Both the position numbers and the translations under genes were made by a program. Below, piece by piece: positions 1-6,514 of a stretch of DNA of 64,000 nucleotides. The notes under the pieces are model-generated. The model was not told the DNA's origin. It saw only the letters and a list, made by a program, of their open reading frames with translations, and made no database searches. This DNA is from a virus, in IMG/VR virus record IMGVR_UViG_3300025276_000032, positions 1 through 64,000 of that record, one strand, 5' to 3'. Each line of letters starts with the position of its first letter. Position 1 is the stretch's first letter.

Positions 1-225
1 TGATGTTATGAGTTTAATATCTGTATAAGGCTCTGATCCAGACTCTTGGCGACCTTCAAATTTCTCAGCCTTTAATACATTCTTTATAGTCGCGTCTTTT
101 GTTATCAGTGTTATAGGTCTATCATCATTCATCTTAACAGAAGTATTTACCAATTCGACAAATGCAGTTTCTTGCCGTTCGGCTGAAAGTCCTGCTTCTG
201 CTAAATGTGCCTTAAAACTTTTCAT
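1..225 (-). CDS. Partial virion-type protein, N-terminus only
   Basis: The first 75 codons are visible; the gene continues beyond the window edge. The start is ATG at 225, preceded by GAGGAC at good spacing. The N-terminus (MKSFKAHLAEAGLS) is a style I know from many marine T4-like virion or head-internal proteins, and it contains LAE followed by A, which fits the T4 prohead-protease site (L/I)xE. A TATAAATA late promoter lies 30 nt upstream. Function is not recognised; a late structural or packaged protein is the inference. Confidence 0.7.
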   Translation of the reverse strand, partial: MKSFKAHLAEAGLSAERQETAFVELVNTSVKMNDDRPITLITKDATIKNVLKAEKFEGRQESGSEPYTDIKLITS

Positions 226-254
226 TTTATAGTCCTCAGAAATTCTATTCTAAG

Positions 255-262
255 TATTTATA
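255..262 (-). promoter_or_regulatory. T4-like late promoter TATAAATA
   Basis: An exact TATAAATA octamer on the minus strand, 30 nt upstream of the partial gene ending at the window edge and in an intergenic gap. T4 late promoters consist essentially of this -10 octamer read by RNAP with gp55. No -35 element is seen. Confidence 0.6.
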
Positions 263-267
263 TACTT

Positions 268-537
268 TTATGCTTTGATGGCTACCAATCTCGACAACGC
301 TTCAAAGATCATTTCTACCGCATCAGGCGTACAATATCCAACTACTGTGTCGTCCCCGGTCATTGACGGCAGCAGATTTTTAAGTTCGCCATGAAACAAC
401 GTACCCACTTCATACAGCCCGCGCTCTTTACCATATCCATTATCGATAATAGACAACCCATACTGATTACCAACATTAACGATAGCTTGATTACCACCGT
501 TACTCATTCGATTAAAGTTTAACTCAGAGAATTTCAT
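268..537 (-). CDS. Hypothetical small early protein, 89 aa
   Basis: I choose ATG 537 (MKFSELNF) because GGAGTCC lies just upstream; a longer in-frame reading would run through the preceding gene. The product is soluble, with no membrane segment and no motif I recognise. It overlaps the end of the preceding gene (524-685) by 14 nt, showing translational coupling. Confidence 0.65.
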   Translation of the reverse strand: MKFSELNFNRMSNGGNQAIVNVGNQYGLSIIDNGYGKERGLYEVGTLFHGELKNLLPSMTGDDTVVGYCTPDAVEMIFEALSRLVAIKA

Positions 538-685
538 AAGGACTCCATATAGTTGCAGTGATTTTTGCATTTTCAGGATAGTTCCACATATCTTTGAATC
601 TATTGATAGCGCAAAATTCACTTATTTCCCGAATAGTAGTCATAAACTCACCATTCAAAAGAATTGAATAAACTTTAGTTTTCAT
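524..685 (-). CDS. Hypothetical small early protein, 53 aa
   Basis: ATG 685 has GAGG 9 nt upstream and overlaps the TGA of the preceding gene as ATGA. The product (MKTKVYSILLNGEFMTTI...) has no known motif. Its 3' end overlaps the next gene by 14 nt. The compact overlaps and ribosome-binding site support a real gene. Confidence 0.6.
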   Translation of the reverse strand: MKTKVYSILLNGEFMTTIREISEFCAINRFKDMWNYPENAKITATIWSPYEIL

Positions 686-849
686 GCTATTACCTCATGT
701 CCTTCTATCCAAGCTTCGATATCATCTGTAACTATTTTCTTTAAATCTTTTTCTGCACTTTTTTTAGTGAGATAAACTCCATGTACAGATATATAATCCG
801 CAAATTTTGTCATTAAAACCCAAACAGCATGTTCTTCATAGTGGTTCAT
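682..849 (-). CDS. Hypothetical small early protein, 55 aa
   Basis: ATG 849 follows GGAGAAC directly after the stop of the gene at 851-1153. The acidic and lysine-rich product (MNHYEEHAVWVLMTKF...) has no recognised domain. It ends in an ATGA overlap with the next gene, so this gene and the two that follow form one translation-coupled string behind the promoter at 1170-1220. Confidence 0.6.
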   Translation of the reverse strand: MNHYEEHAVWVLMTKFADYISVHGVYLTKKSAEKDLKKIVTDDIEAWIEGHEVIA

Positions 850-850
850 A

Positions 851-1153
851 TTAGTTCTCCATAGTATGCGCTAAGGTTACATTTGCGCTAGTATTAGGAT
901 TTCCATTGTTATCAATAAACGTGTATGTTAGAGTGTTACACGCTAGTACACCGAAGCTGGTAGCATCGTGATATTTAGTGAAGCTAGGATCTTCACTGCA
1001 ATCAACAGGCTCAGAAGTTCCATGCTCCTTCAACATATAAGAGCAAAACTCCTGGAAACTTTTTTCTTCCTCGTAGGTATCAAAGCTTGAGGTATCATCG
1101 TAGAACAAAGCAGTAGCCCAGAAGTCTGGCAATTCATAATCAAAAGTATTCAT
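851..1153 (-). CDS. Hypothetical acidic early protein, 100 aa
   Basis: First gene after the promoter cassette at 1170-1220. ATG 1153 has AAAGGAC in the leader at correct spacing. The product is strongly acidic in its N-terminal half (runs of D and E around residues 18-35) with a few cysteines but no clear metal motif. Function unknown; its position right behind an early-type promoter suggests early takeover or host interaction. Confidence 0.7.
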   Translation of the reverse strand: MNTFDYELPDFWATALFYDDTSSFDTYEEEKSFQEFCSYMLKEHGTSEPVDCSEDPSFTKYHDATSFGVLACNTLTYTFIDNNGNPNTSANVTLAHTMEN

Positions 1154-1169
1154 AGTAGTGTCCTTTCGG

Positions 1170-1220
1170 GTCTGATTCTTTTTCTACAACTAACATAACA
1201 TAATACTACTACAATGTCAA
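1170..1220 (-). promoter_or_regulatory. Early promoter cassette, copy 1
   Basis: TTGACA, 14 nt, TGT, TATGTT, then the conserved leader with GAATCA. Drives 1153 and downstream genes. The -35 box contains the TGA stop codon of the upstream gene (1217-1717). Confidence 0.85.
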
Positions 1221-1717
1221 GCGGTTTCATCTTCCCACATGTCGTTCAAGTTGTCCTCACAATCATCGCATATCGAATTGCTATATTCGCATATATCGTC
1301 ACCACATTCTTCACAGAAACGCATTTCTTCATCTTCATAATTGAATATATCGTCATCATTATGGACAGATTCAAGCTTGTTTTTAAGGATAAATTCGATA
1401 GTCGTATCTATCATATTTTCGATAGCGAGTTGAAAAGAATCGCCGTTGTATGTACCTTCATAAAGACGACCACGTGTATATGGATGAATAGTGTTGAAAG
1501 TTTCACGACTGATAGCATCTCTATTCCATAAGAAGTTAATTGCACCAGAAGTGTTATTTCCCATTCCGTTGTTATACAGATCATGTGCTAACCGACTAGC
1601 TGCACGAATCATTTCACCGGACAGGGATTTCGCATTTCCCATCACGGGAACAGCTTCTACCAACCGTGTATATTCAGCTTGATATTTACCGTTCTGGTTC
1701 CAGTAAGTGGTATTCAT
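1217..1717 (-). CDS. Hypothetical protein with C-terminal zinc-ribbon-like cysteines, 166 aa
   Basis: The reading frame stays open back to a TTG inside the promoter -35 box, but the real start is ATG 1717, which has AAAGGACG in the leader. The N-terminal ~130 residues show no motif I know. The C-terminus (about residues 135-160) has CEEC, a lone C and CDDC, a two-knuckle pattern that could bind zinc. The stop codon lies within the -35 box of the next cassette. Confidence 0.7.
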   Translation of the reverse strand: MNTTYWNQNGKYQAEYTRLVEAVPVMGNAKSLSGEMIRAASRLAHDLYNNGMGNNTSGAINFLWNRDAISRETFNTIHPYTRGRLYEGTYNGDSFQLAIENMIDTTIEFILKNKLESVHNDDDIFNYEDEEMRFCEECGDDICEYSNSICDDCEDNLNDMWEDETA

Positions 1718-1734
1718 AATGCGTCCTTTCAAGA

Positions 1735-1786
1735 CAAGTGATTCTGTTTCTATAACTAAGGTATCACAACTCACCCACTTTGTCAA
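1735..1786 (-). promoter_or_regulatory. Early promoter cassette, copy 2
   Basis: TTGACA, 14 nt, TGA, TACCTT, then a leader with AGAATCACTTG and AAAGGACG as ribosome-binding site. Its -35 and spacer are also the last codons of the upstream small gene (1764-2000). Confidence 0.8.
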
Positions 1787-2000
1787 CCATTAATTTGCAG
1801 TTTTCTCGTTTTTCTTGATAGGTTTCTTCTTTCCAGTATTTTCGTGGATTCCCACACATATGACAGGAACACATTTTCGGACTCCGAGCATGTATCCCTA
1901 TCTGTCTTGGACCAGTGACAGGGAAAATAGATTCCCTATGCCTTTGGACACGTTCTTTTTTCAGACGTAGTTTGTTCCGCCGATAAGCTAATCCTCTCAA
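1764..2000 (-). CDS. Small CSC-xM-CGNPRK zinc-knuckle protein, 78 aa
   Basis: Central motif CSCHMCGNPRKYW (about residues 43-55) is a pattern I recall from a widespread family of tiny phage and bacterial proteins of unknown function. Start is TTG 2000 with AAAGG 7 nt upstream, overlapping the TGA of the preceding gene. The protein is very basic, so RNA or DNA binding is possible. Its last codons read through the -35 box and spacer of the promoter at 1735-1786, so the true C-terminus may have been remodelled by insertion of the cassette. Confidence 0.65.
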   Translation of the reverse strand: MRGLAYRRNKLRLKKERVQRHRESIFPVTGPRQIGIHARSPKMCSCHMCGNPRKYWKEETYQEKRENCKLMVDKVGEL

Positions 2001-2185
2001 AGACCATACCTTTCTTTTCTAGTTTGACCTCGATCAAAGAACCAAGGATCCGCATTTAAGCTACTTGTCATAGAGATAGCCTTTTCCTCCGAAGATGTAA
2101 CTGCAACGATTTTTTTGCCGATAAGAACTTTCCAGAACTCTTTGCCAAGGTATTGCGTTCTCACGTGTGGCTCATATGTAAACAT
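1997..2185 (-). CDS. Hypothetical early protein, 62 aa
   Basis: ATG 2185 is preceded by GGGGAG and starts right after the TAA of the upstream gene (TAATATG). A longer reading without a ribosome-binding site is possible but would run deep into the upstream gene. The product (MFTYEPHVRTQYLGKEFWKV...) is soluble with no recognised motif. Confidence 0.6.
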   Translation of the reverse strand: MFTYEPHVRTQYLGKEFWKVLIGKKIVAVTSSEEKAISMTSSLNADPWFFDRGQTRKERYGL

Positions 2186-2186
2186 A

Positions 2187-2459
2187 TTAGTAATCTCCCC
2201 AATCATTATCAAATCGTGTTGTCTCATATAGAGTTTCACCGTAGTGTTCAACAGCATAGCGAGCCGGATCAGTATAGTGGTTAATGTTATCTTGATCAGA
2301 TTCTATCCAAGCCGCTGTATGCTCAGGCTGTCGAGGCTTCGCGGGCTTCGCTTTTAACAAATTCGATGATTTCTTTTTTACTTTAGCCATGGTATTCCGC
2401 CGCTCGTTAATCTCTTTGATAAGAGCCATACGGTCGCTTTGAGTTGTCGCTGTTTTCAT
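2187..2459 (-). CDS. Hypothetical basic/acidic two-part early protein, 90 aa
   Basis: ATG 2459 has GAGGAAAC upstream. Residues ~20-45 are lysine-rich (AKVKKKSSNLLKAKPAKP) and the C-terminal half is acidic and aromatic. An internal ATG at residue 11 is an alternative start. Upstream lies the double GATC hairpin. Function unknown. Confidence 0.6.
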   Translation of the reverse strand: MKTATTQSDRMALIKEINERRNTMAKVKKKSSNLLKAKPAKPRQPEHTAAWIESDQDNINHYTDPARYAVEHYGETLYETTRFDNDWGDY

Positions 2460-2479
2460 TTAGATTGTTTCCTCATAAT

Positions 2480-2522
2480 ATGATCTACCGATCATTTCAT
2501 TGTGATATGATCTACAGATCAT
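2480..2522 (-). repeat. Tandem pair of ATGATC-4nt-GATCAT hairpins
   Basis: Two 16-nt perfect-arm palindromes (ATGATC, 4-nt loop, GATCAT) lie 27 nt apart, inside a near-exact direct repeat. They span the stop codon of 2519-2701 and the gap before the next gene. Four GATC sites occur in 43 nt. They could be RNA hairpins or a protein-binding repeat; no U-tract follows, so a classical terminator is unlikely. Confidence 0.6.
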
Positions 2523-2701
2523 TTTCTATTAGTCAAGTATTTTATAAACTTTGCCGTTACCACTTTATCATCACATAGAGATACAAACAAAGGTATTGCG
2601 ACTTCGTTAGAACCTTGGAATATCAGTTTATCATCATCGGATACCCTTGATTTTGATTGACTCATATCCAGGACATAATTTTTGTGACGATAAACTGACA
2701 T
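2519..2701 (-). CDS. Hypothetical early protein, 60 aa
   Basis: ATG 2701 follows GGGAGATTAGA. The product (MSVYRHKNYVLDMSQ...) is soluble with no recognised family. Its TGA stop lies in the first of the two GATC hairpins. Confidence 0.6.
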   Translation of the reverse strand: MSVYRHKNYVLDMSQSKSRVSDDDKLIFQGSNEVAIPLFVSLCDDKVVTAKFIKYLTNRK

Positions 2702-2712
2702 TCTAATCTCCC

Positions 2713-2925
2713 TTATCCGTAATCTTTATAGTTCCCGTCTTTTTCATTTCGATCATAGCCTGCGTTATAGGCTTTAATTTCACTTGGCGTCATATCAGAC
2801 TCGTCAACACGAAAGCCTTTATAGCTGCCATCTGGCCAATGATGTGGATCTGGTGCCCTGCGATAATACGAATCTGCGTTACCACGATCAAACGGGCTAC
2901 CATGCTCTTGATTATATTTAGTCAT
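2713..2925 (-). CDS. Conserved marine-phage protein rich in Asp/Tyr/Gly, 70 aa
   Basis: The sequence MTKYNQEHGSPFDRGNADSY and the later DMTPSEI...AGY are a pattern I recall from many marine T4-like phages, always small and uncharacterised. Start ATG 2925 has AAAGGAAAGC upstream and overlaps the preceding stop as ATGA. No catalytic motif is visible. Confidence 0.75.
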   Translation of the reverse strand: MTKYNQEHGSPFDRGNADSYYRRAPDPHHWPDGSYKGFRVDESDMTPSEIKAYNAGYDRNEKDGNYKDYG

Positions 2926-3098
2926 GCTACTGCTTTCCTTTGCATTTCAACAATCATTTTCAATTCAATAGTATCAGCCTTATCATCAAAGACTTCTGAC
3001 AAAGCCATGATGTGGCCAGCTGGAATTGGATCTTCTGATGATTGTGTATTGGCAATCATCTGACGAAGCATTTTTGCGATTTCTCTATATTCATTCAT
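2922..3098 (-). CDS. Hypothetical early protein, 58 aa
   Basis: ATG 3098 has GGAGTAAAAGAG upstream and overlaps the stop of the tiny membrane protein gene before it. The predicted helical product (MNEYREIAKMLRQMI...) ends as ATGA on the next gene. No family recognised; coupling on both sides supports translation. Confidence 0.6.
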   Translation of the reverse strand: MNEYREIAKMLRQMIANTQSSEDPIPAGHIMALSEVFDDKADTIELKMIVEMQRKAVA

Positions 3099-3169
3099 AC
3101 TCTTTTACTCCATAGTAGAACAATAAAGGCGACGGCTACGAAAGCAATCATGTGATTCGTATCAAGCAT
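3095..3169 (-). CDS. Tiny single-pass membrane peptide, 24 aa
   Basis: MLDTNHMIAFVAVAFIVLLW followed by SKRV: nearly the whole peptide is one hydrophobic helix with a positive C-terminal end. It sits between two genes with an ATGA overlap downstream. The ribosome-binding site is weak (GAAAG). It could be a membrane-active early peptide or a leader; reality is moderately likely. Confidence 0.45.
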   Translation of the reverse strand: MLDTNHMIAFVAVAFIVLLWSKRV

Positions 3170-3172
3170 TGA

Positions 3173-3337
3173 TCAATTCTTTCGCAAAATCAAATATTTC
3201 GAAAAATGATTAACCCAGAATTCCCATTCATCTTGACCCATTCCTGAATTGTCCATATGAGACATTCTAGCATGGACCATTTCTGCAATATCTTGAGTGC
3301 AGAGTAGGTAATTAGCGATTTGATTGATACGATACAT
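3173..3337 (-). CDS. Hypothetical early protein, 54 aa
   Basis: First gene after promoter copy 3. ATG 3337 has GAAAGAGA in the leader. The product (MYRINQIANYLLCTQDIAEM...) is a small helical protein with no known motif, followed within 4 nt by the tiny membrane peptide gene. Confidence 0.6.
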   Translation of the reverse strand: MYRINQIANYLLCTQDIAEMVHARMSHMDNSGMGQDEWEFWVNHFSKYLILRKN

Positions 3338-3348
3338 TGTTTTCTCTT

Positions 3349-3401
3349 TCAAGTGATTCTGTTTCTATGACTAAACTAGCATATTCTAACAGCTTTGTCA
3401 A
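3349..3401 (-). promoter_or_regulatory. Early promoter cassette, copy 3
   Basis: TTGACA, 14 nt, TGC, TAGTTT, leader with ACAGAATCACTTG. Drives the genes from 3337 down to 1764. Confidence 0.85.
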
Positions 3402-3410
3402 CCTTTATTT

Positions 3411-3677
3411 CTACTTTTTTGCGTAGGCTGAACAACCCGGGATATGTAAATTTTCCATATCTAATTCGTGCTGAATACGATCTAGTACATCGGCGAAGCA
3501 TTCCATTTTCTCTGCATAAACACCGCGGTGAGCAACACCGTCAATTGAGAGTGTCCATATGCTGCCCCAGTTACAGTTATGCTCTTTAAAGCAATGAGCA
3601 ACAACTGGCTTAGAGAATTTTTCAGAAACCATCACGTCATGGACGATTTCATCAAAAAGAGATTCGAGATAGTTCAT
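3411..3677 (-). CDS. Hypothetical early protein, 88 aa
   Basis: ATG 3677 (MNYLESLFDEIV) has AAAGGAC at correct spacing; the frame is open back into the promoter but that extension is promoter DNA. The product contains several cysteines and histidines (VAHCFKEHNC) but no recognisable zinc motif. No family recognised. Confidence 0.65.
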   Translation of the reverse strand: MNYLESLFDEIVHDVMVSEKFSKPVVAHCFKEHNCNWGSIWTLSIDGVAHRGVYAEKMECFADVLDRIQHELDMENLHIPGCSAYAKK

Positions 3678-3689
3678 TTTTAGTCCTTT

Positions 3690-3743
3690 CAAGACTGATT
3701 CTTTATCTACAACTAAACTAGCATATTCTACCCTAGTTGTCAA
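3690..3743 (-). promoter_or_regulatory. Early promoter cassette, copy 4
   Basis: TTGACA, 14 nt, TGC, TAGTTT and a leader with AAAGAATCAGT. Immediately upstream of the 88-aa gene. Confidence 0.85.
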
Positions 3744-3751
3744 GCGGTTTC

Positions 3752-4000
3752 TTATGAGTTAGAATCCATCATGTACTTTGTGTTATAGCCACCAGCGCGG
3801 TCACCCGCAGCTTTGTAGTTAAGTGAGGTTAAGCCTACTGGACCACTATATGTTTTTGAGTATGTGAGATATTTTTTGGCGACTGGCTGCGTCGGTCTTA
3901 GCCGAGCACCTTTTGCCCAGACTGCGCGTTTCCGCTTTGTGACAGTACCACCGGAATCGAGATAGTCATTTACCATTTGGTTTACATCTAGATCAGTCAT
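3752..4000 (-). CDS. Hypothetical basic early protein, 82 aa
   Basis: Starts at ATG 4000, right after the stop of the sigma-region-4 gene (TAATATG), with only a weak GGACC upstream, so it is probably translated by coupling. The product is basic in the middle (VTKRKRAVWAKGARLR) and Tyr/Gly-rich at the C-terminus. Being co-transcribed and coupled with a transcription-factor-like gene makes a role in host transcription takeover possible, but no motif shows it. Confidence 0.6.
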   Translation of the reverse strand: MTDLDVNQMVNDYLDSGGTVTKRKRAVWAKGARLRPTQPVAKKYLTYSKTYSGPVGLTSLNYKAAGDRAGGYNTKYMMDSNS

Positions 4001-4001
4001 A

Positions 4002-4289
4002 TTATTGGTCCAAATATGTGCGAAGCAAACGGCTTCTGCTAGGGTGCTTCAACATTCTCAAAGCTTTGTCTTGGATTTGACGTATACGCTCTGGAGCTAA
4101 ATTCATAAGTACGCCGACTTGAGCCAGTGTCATTTTTTCTTCTGAGAGAAATCCGAAACGTGCTTTCAGAACCAAACGCATTTGATCTGGCAAAGTATCA
4201 AGAACAGTGGATACATCTTCAGAAAAATTCATCTTATCGACATTCATTTCATAAGAAACATCATTTAATTGTACAAATTCGATAGTCAT
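4002..4289 (-). CDS. Stand-alone sigma-70 region 4 protein, 95 aa
   Basis: Residues ~30-95 match the C-terminal domain 4 of the bacterial primary sigma factor: MTLAQVGVLMNL as the first helix, APERIRQIQDKALRMLKHPS as the recognition helix and tail, and RSRLLRTYLDQ at the end. By eye roughly half of the positions agree with E. coli RpoD as I remember it, including the ERIRQ residues that touch the -35 box; the arginine before that E is proline here. Sigma regions 1-3 are absent. In sigma-70, region 4 binds the beta-flap of RNA polymerase and TTGACA. Start ATG 4289 has AAAGGG in the leader of promoter copy 5. It may compete with host sigma, act like T4 gp33 (a beta-flap-binding sigma-4 mimic), or activate the phage's own TTGACA promoters. 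Confidence 0.85.
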   Translation of the reverse strand: MTIEFVQLNDVSYEMNVDKMNFSEDVSTVLDTLPDQMRLVLKARFGFLSEEKMTLAQVGVLMNLAPERIRQIQDKALRMLKHPSRSRLLRTYLDQ

Positions 4290-4301
4290 GTTTTAACCCT
4301 T

Positions 4302-4354
4302 TCAAGTGATTCTTTTTCTATGACTAACCTAGCATAATACTCCTATAATGTCAA
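4302..4354 (-). promoter_or_regulatory. Early promoter cassette, copy 5
   Basis: TTGACA, 14 nt, TGC, TAGGTT, leader with AAAGAATCACTTGAAAGGG. It drives the sigma-region-4 gene. The TGA stop of the upstream gene is inside the -35 box. Confidence 0.85.
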
Positions 4355-4584
4355 GCGGTTTTTAATTTATTTGTAAGATATGCACCCTCGGCTTTATCGT
4401 ATGCTGACAATATTTCTTTGAGCATAAAGGGTGTAATGACAACGATATTAAAGCTTTCGTCATCGTCGTACTGTCGAATATAGACATTATCCTCATCTAA
4501 GATCAATTCCACATCGTCGTGATTTCCGTCATTGTCCATGACAACAATGACGCTATGGTCAAATTCGTGTTCTATAGTAAACAT
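4351..4584 (-). CDS. Conserved acidic marine-phage protein, 77 aa
   Basis: MFTIEHEFDHSVIVVMDNDG and the following acidic stretches resemble a small uncharacterised protein I recall from marine T4-like phages. Start ATG 4584 overlaps the preceding TAA and has AAAGGTAAG upstream. Predicted all-beta then helical; no catalytic residues evident. Confidence 0.75.
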   Translation of the reverse strand: MFTIEHEFDHSVIVVMDNDGNHDDVELILDEDNVYIRQYDDDESFNIVVITPFMLKEILSAYDKAEGAYLTNKLKTA

Positions 4585-4856
4585 TATTTCTTACCTTTCT
4601 TTTTCTTTGCCTTAGTAGGCACTTTCTTTCGACTTGCTTCCATTTCAGCTTTGGTGCGCCTCTTACGTTTCGGCTTCACTGGCTCGACTACAGCGGCTGC
4701 TACAGCGTCCATCTTATTCACTATAGGATCTAGTGCCGCCTTTGCTTGGTTATTATTCCATGCAAATTTCTTCTTTACATCTGCATACAGTTTAGCTCTA
4801 TCTTTATAGATAGAAACCATACTCCTTAATACTCGGTCTATTTCAATCCAGTTCAA
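4584..4856 (-). CDS. Lys/Arg-rich early protein, TTG start, 90 aa
   Basis: The C-terminal third is almost entirely Lys, Arg and Ala (KPKRKRRTKAEMEASRKK and on), a histone-tail-like basic segment suggesting nucleic-acid binding. The start is probably TTG 4856, because GTGGAGG precedes it by 8 nt; the next ATG (4820) has its AGGAG too close. It overlaps the preceding gene by 14 nt. Confidence 0.65.
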   Translation of the reverse strand: MNWIEIDRVLRSMVSIYKDRAKLYADVKKKFAWNNNQAKAALDPIVNKMDAVAAAVVEPVKPKRKRRTKAEMEASRKKVPTKAKKKKGKK

Positions 4857-5007
4857 TTAAAAAATCCTCCACATGTTCCATTGCATCACTCACATTCTCA
4901 TAGAGATATGCACACCGTACAATGTCTCCTAGATATTCTGTTATATGCCAATCCATAATATCACTATCAAAGCTTCTAGGGATTCTTTTAATTCGTACTG
5001 ACTTCAT
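4843..5007 (-). CDS. Hypothetical early protein, 54 aa
   Basis: ATG 5007 overlaps the end of the preceding gene by 4 nt. The product (MKSVRIKRIPRSFDSDIMDW...) goes from basic to acidic, with no known domain. Its 3' end carries the GGAGG that serves the next gene, a sign of conserved coupling. Confidence 0.6.
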   Translation of the reverse strand: MKSVRIKRIPRSFDSDIMDWHITEYLGDIVRCAYLYENVSDAMEHVEDFLIELD

Positions 5008-5309
5008 TTCTTTTTCCGCTTCTTTTTACCGTGAATACTTCTTAAATTAGCGAGTGAGTCAATTACAATAGTAGGATACTCACCTAAATATGTGCCCGCA
5101 CTCAAAGAATCTTTATCTAACAAATGCTTATGGTAATGCTCTATAGTATCCCAATTGTTTAATATCTTTTTAGATAACATATCATAAAAATCGTCTGAGA
5201 ATATGGGGTCATCTTCTTTATAATAAGCATACGAAGCCATTAAATAATACGGAATAGTCATATTATTATTGGCACTTATAAGGGAAGTAACATGATTACC
5301 GATATTCAT
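5004..5309 (-). CDS. Conserved phage protein with DNA-ligase-like YY..SDDFYD motif, 101 aa
   Basis: The segment YAYYKEDDPIFSDDFYDML (residues ~27-45) resembles the N-terminal Ia region of NAD-dependent DNA ligases (YY..D.P..SDxEYD), and a protein with this layout is frequent in marine T4-like phages. No adenylation lysine motif is present, so it is not an active ligase. The C-terminus is a poly-basic KKKRKKK tail. ATG 5309 has AAGGTAG upstream. Confidence 0.7.
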   Translation of the reverse strand: MNIGNHVTSLISANNNMTIPYYLMASYAYYKEDDPIFSDDFYDMLSKKILNNWDTIEHYHKHLLDKDSLSAGTYLGEYPTIVIDSLANLRSIHGKKKRKKK

Positions 5310-5317
5310 TTCTTATT

Positions 5318-5662
5318 CTACCTTCGCATATTAGCAGCGTCAATTATACCCTGCTTATTATCTTTACGGACTGGCATTAAATTGCTCTTGTGTGTAGTTA
5401 CAATTCCTGCAATCTCATTACCCGTATACGTCTGATTCGTTTTCTTAATGCCATTATCGCATATTACATCGCTGGTGTCAACCGATTTTCTCACACTCAA
5501 ATCTGGCATATCTGCGCGATAGTTACTAGGCTTATCGCTCACACCCATCTTTTTGAGGAAAGCCTCATGATCCCGAACTGTCTTGGCATAACCACTCTTT
5601 TTATTTACCTTACGTTTCTTGTAATTATTGCTAGTCATACCCCTAACAATCTGCATACTCAT
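5318..5662 (-). CDS. Conserved marine-phage protein, 114 aa
   Basis: The C-terminal block EIAGIVTTHKSNLMPVRKD...NMRR is a signature I recall from an uncharacterised protein present in most marine T4-like phages. ATG 5662 has GGAGTC upstream and overlaps the stop of the preceding gene. Basic N-terminus with several KKRK runs; function unknown. Confidence 0.75.
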   Translation of the reverse strand: MSMQIVRGMTSNNYKKRKVNKKSGYAKTVRDHEAFLKKMGVSDKPSNYRADMPDLSVRKSVDTSDVICDNGIKKTNQTYTGNEIAGIVTTHKSNLMPVRKDNKQGIIDAANMRR

Positions 5663-5931
5663 TATTTTGACTCCAGTTTTTCACGCTCTAAGAGAACATA
5701 AAGGACCAATTCTTTTAGTTTCTTGACCTCAGACTCTAGTTCCATAATTCTATCAGCGGCACGCCACTCAACAGTGTCCAGACATTTGAACAAGTGATTC
5801 GTTCCAGCCTGCTGTTTCAGTTCTTTAGCAATATCAGAATGTTCTATCCTAGGCACAATGTCATTATACTGTTTGCGTTCTACGGCGTGTTCATTTTCTT
5901 CTACTTCGATACCATGTGTGTTAATCAGCAT
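5662..5931 (-). CDS. Hypothetical C-terminal coiled-coil protein, 89 aa
   Basis: ATG 5931 has GGGAGATT upstream. Residues ~60-89 form a heptad-like helix (MELESEVKKLKELVLYVLLE). No enzyme motif. It overlaps the lipoprotein-like gene before it by 7 nt. Confidence 0.65.
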   Translation of the reverse strand: MLINTHGIEVEENEHAVERKQYNDIVPRIEHSDIAKELKQQAGTNHLFKCLDTVEWRAADRIMELESEVKKLKELVLYVLLEREKLESK

Positions 5932-6320
5932 CGCACTAATCTCCCACCAACATTACATTGCGTTAAAGTTTGCATATTATTCTGTTGCATTGGATAACCA
6001 TTTGTGTTATTCTGGTATTGGTGAGGTGCGTTATGATTCGAATCAATATTATATGTACAGACTTGGACCTGCTTATAACCAACAATTCTGGTTGTCTGCG
6101 TCTGTTGAGCGACATTACGCCCCAGCATCATACCGAGAATAGTAGCAGCAACTTTCCCTTGACCGTTACCGACTTGATTGCCGATAATGCCACCAACAAG
6201 AGCACCACCCCATTCGTTATGAGTTGCATATACTGGAACTTGGCGAATTTCGCATTGCTGATTTTGTGCAGCTACGGAAGTGGCACCGAGCATACTTATG
6301 AGAACTATAGAACGAATCAT
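5925..6320 (-). CDS. Secreted glycine-zipper (2TM/SlyB-like) envelope protein, 131 aa
   Basis: A signal peptide (MIRSIVLISMLGATSVAAQ) is followed by a glycine zipper GGALVGGIIGNQVGNG and GKVAATILGMMLG (about residues 38-70), as in Rickettsia 17-kDa antigen and SlyB-type proteins. A Gln/Asn-rich C-terminus carries three or four cysteines. It is presumably exported to the host periplasm or outer membrane. Start ATG 6320 overlaps the upstream TAA and has AGAGGG upstream; an ATG 9 nt earlier is the alternative. A role in superinfection exclusion or envelope change is an inference. Confidence 0.75.
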   Translation of the reverse strand: MIRSIVLISMLGATSVAAQNQQCEIRQVPVYATHNEWGGALVGGIIGNQVGNGQGKVAATILGMMLGRNVAQQTQTTRIVGYKQVQVCTYNIDSNHNAPHQYQNNTNGYPMQQNNMQTLTQCNVGGRLVRC

Positions 6321-6496
6321 TATGCCCATCCCTCTGCTAACATAGTTACAACTACAGGCTCTTTGATTTTTAGCCCTGTTGATTCGCCGGTCTCAACATC
6401 AAATTCTTCGACGGTTGTCTGGGACATCCAGTCACAGGCTGTGCCTTGAGGAGCTGTTGCCCATTCGATGATAGAAGTCTTTTTAAGAGTAATCAT
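6320..6496 (-). CDS. Hypothetical early protein, 58 aa
   Basis: ATG 6496 (MITLKKTSIIEWATAP) has AAAGGAC from the promoter leader. No motif recognised. It is directly coupled to the secreted glycine-zipper protein gene. Confidence 0.6.
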   Translation of the reverse strand: MITLKKTSIIEWATAPQGTACDWMSQTTVEEFDVETGESTGLKIKEPVVVTMLAEGWA

Positions 6497-6514
6497 GGAT
6501 TTGTCCTTTCGTGA

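Noticed and set aside
1718-1786. N-terminal extensions (MT...LVxETESL type) on seven or more early genes
   Set aside because: They are the promoter cassette read in frame from the TTG of the -35 box; each gene has a good ribosome-binding site and ATG further down.
2480-2522. CRISPR-like repeat
   Set aside because: Only two units, palindromic, no spacers of even length.
5004-5309. NAD-dependent DNA ligase fragment
   Set aside because: The YY..SDDFYD similarity is only local and the adenylation lysine motif is missing.
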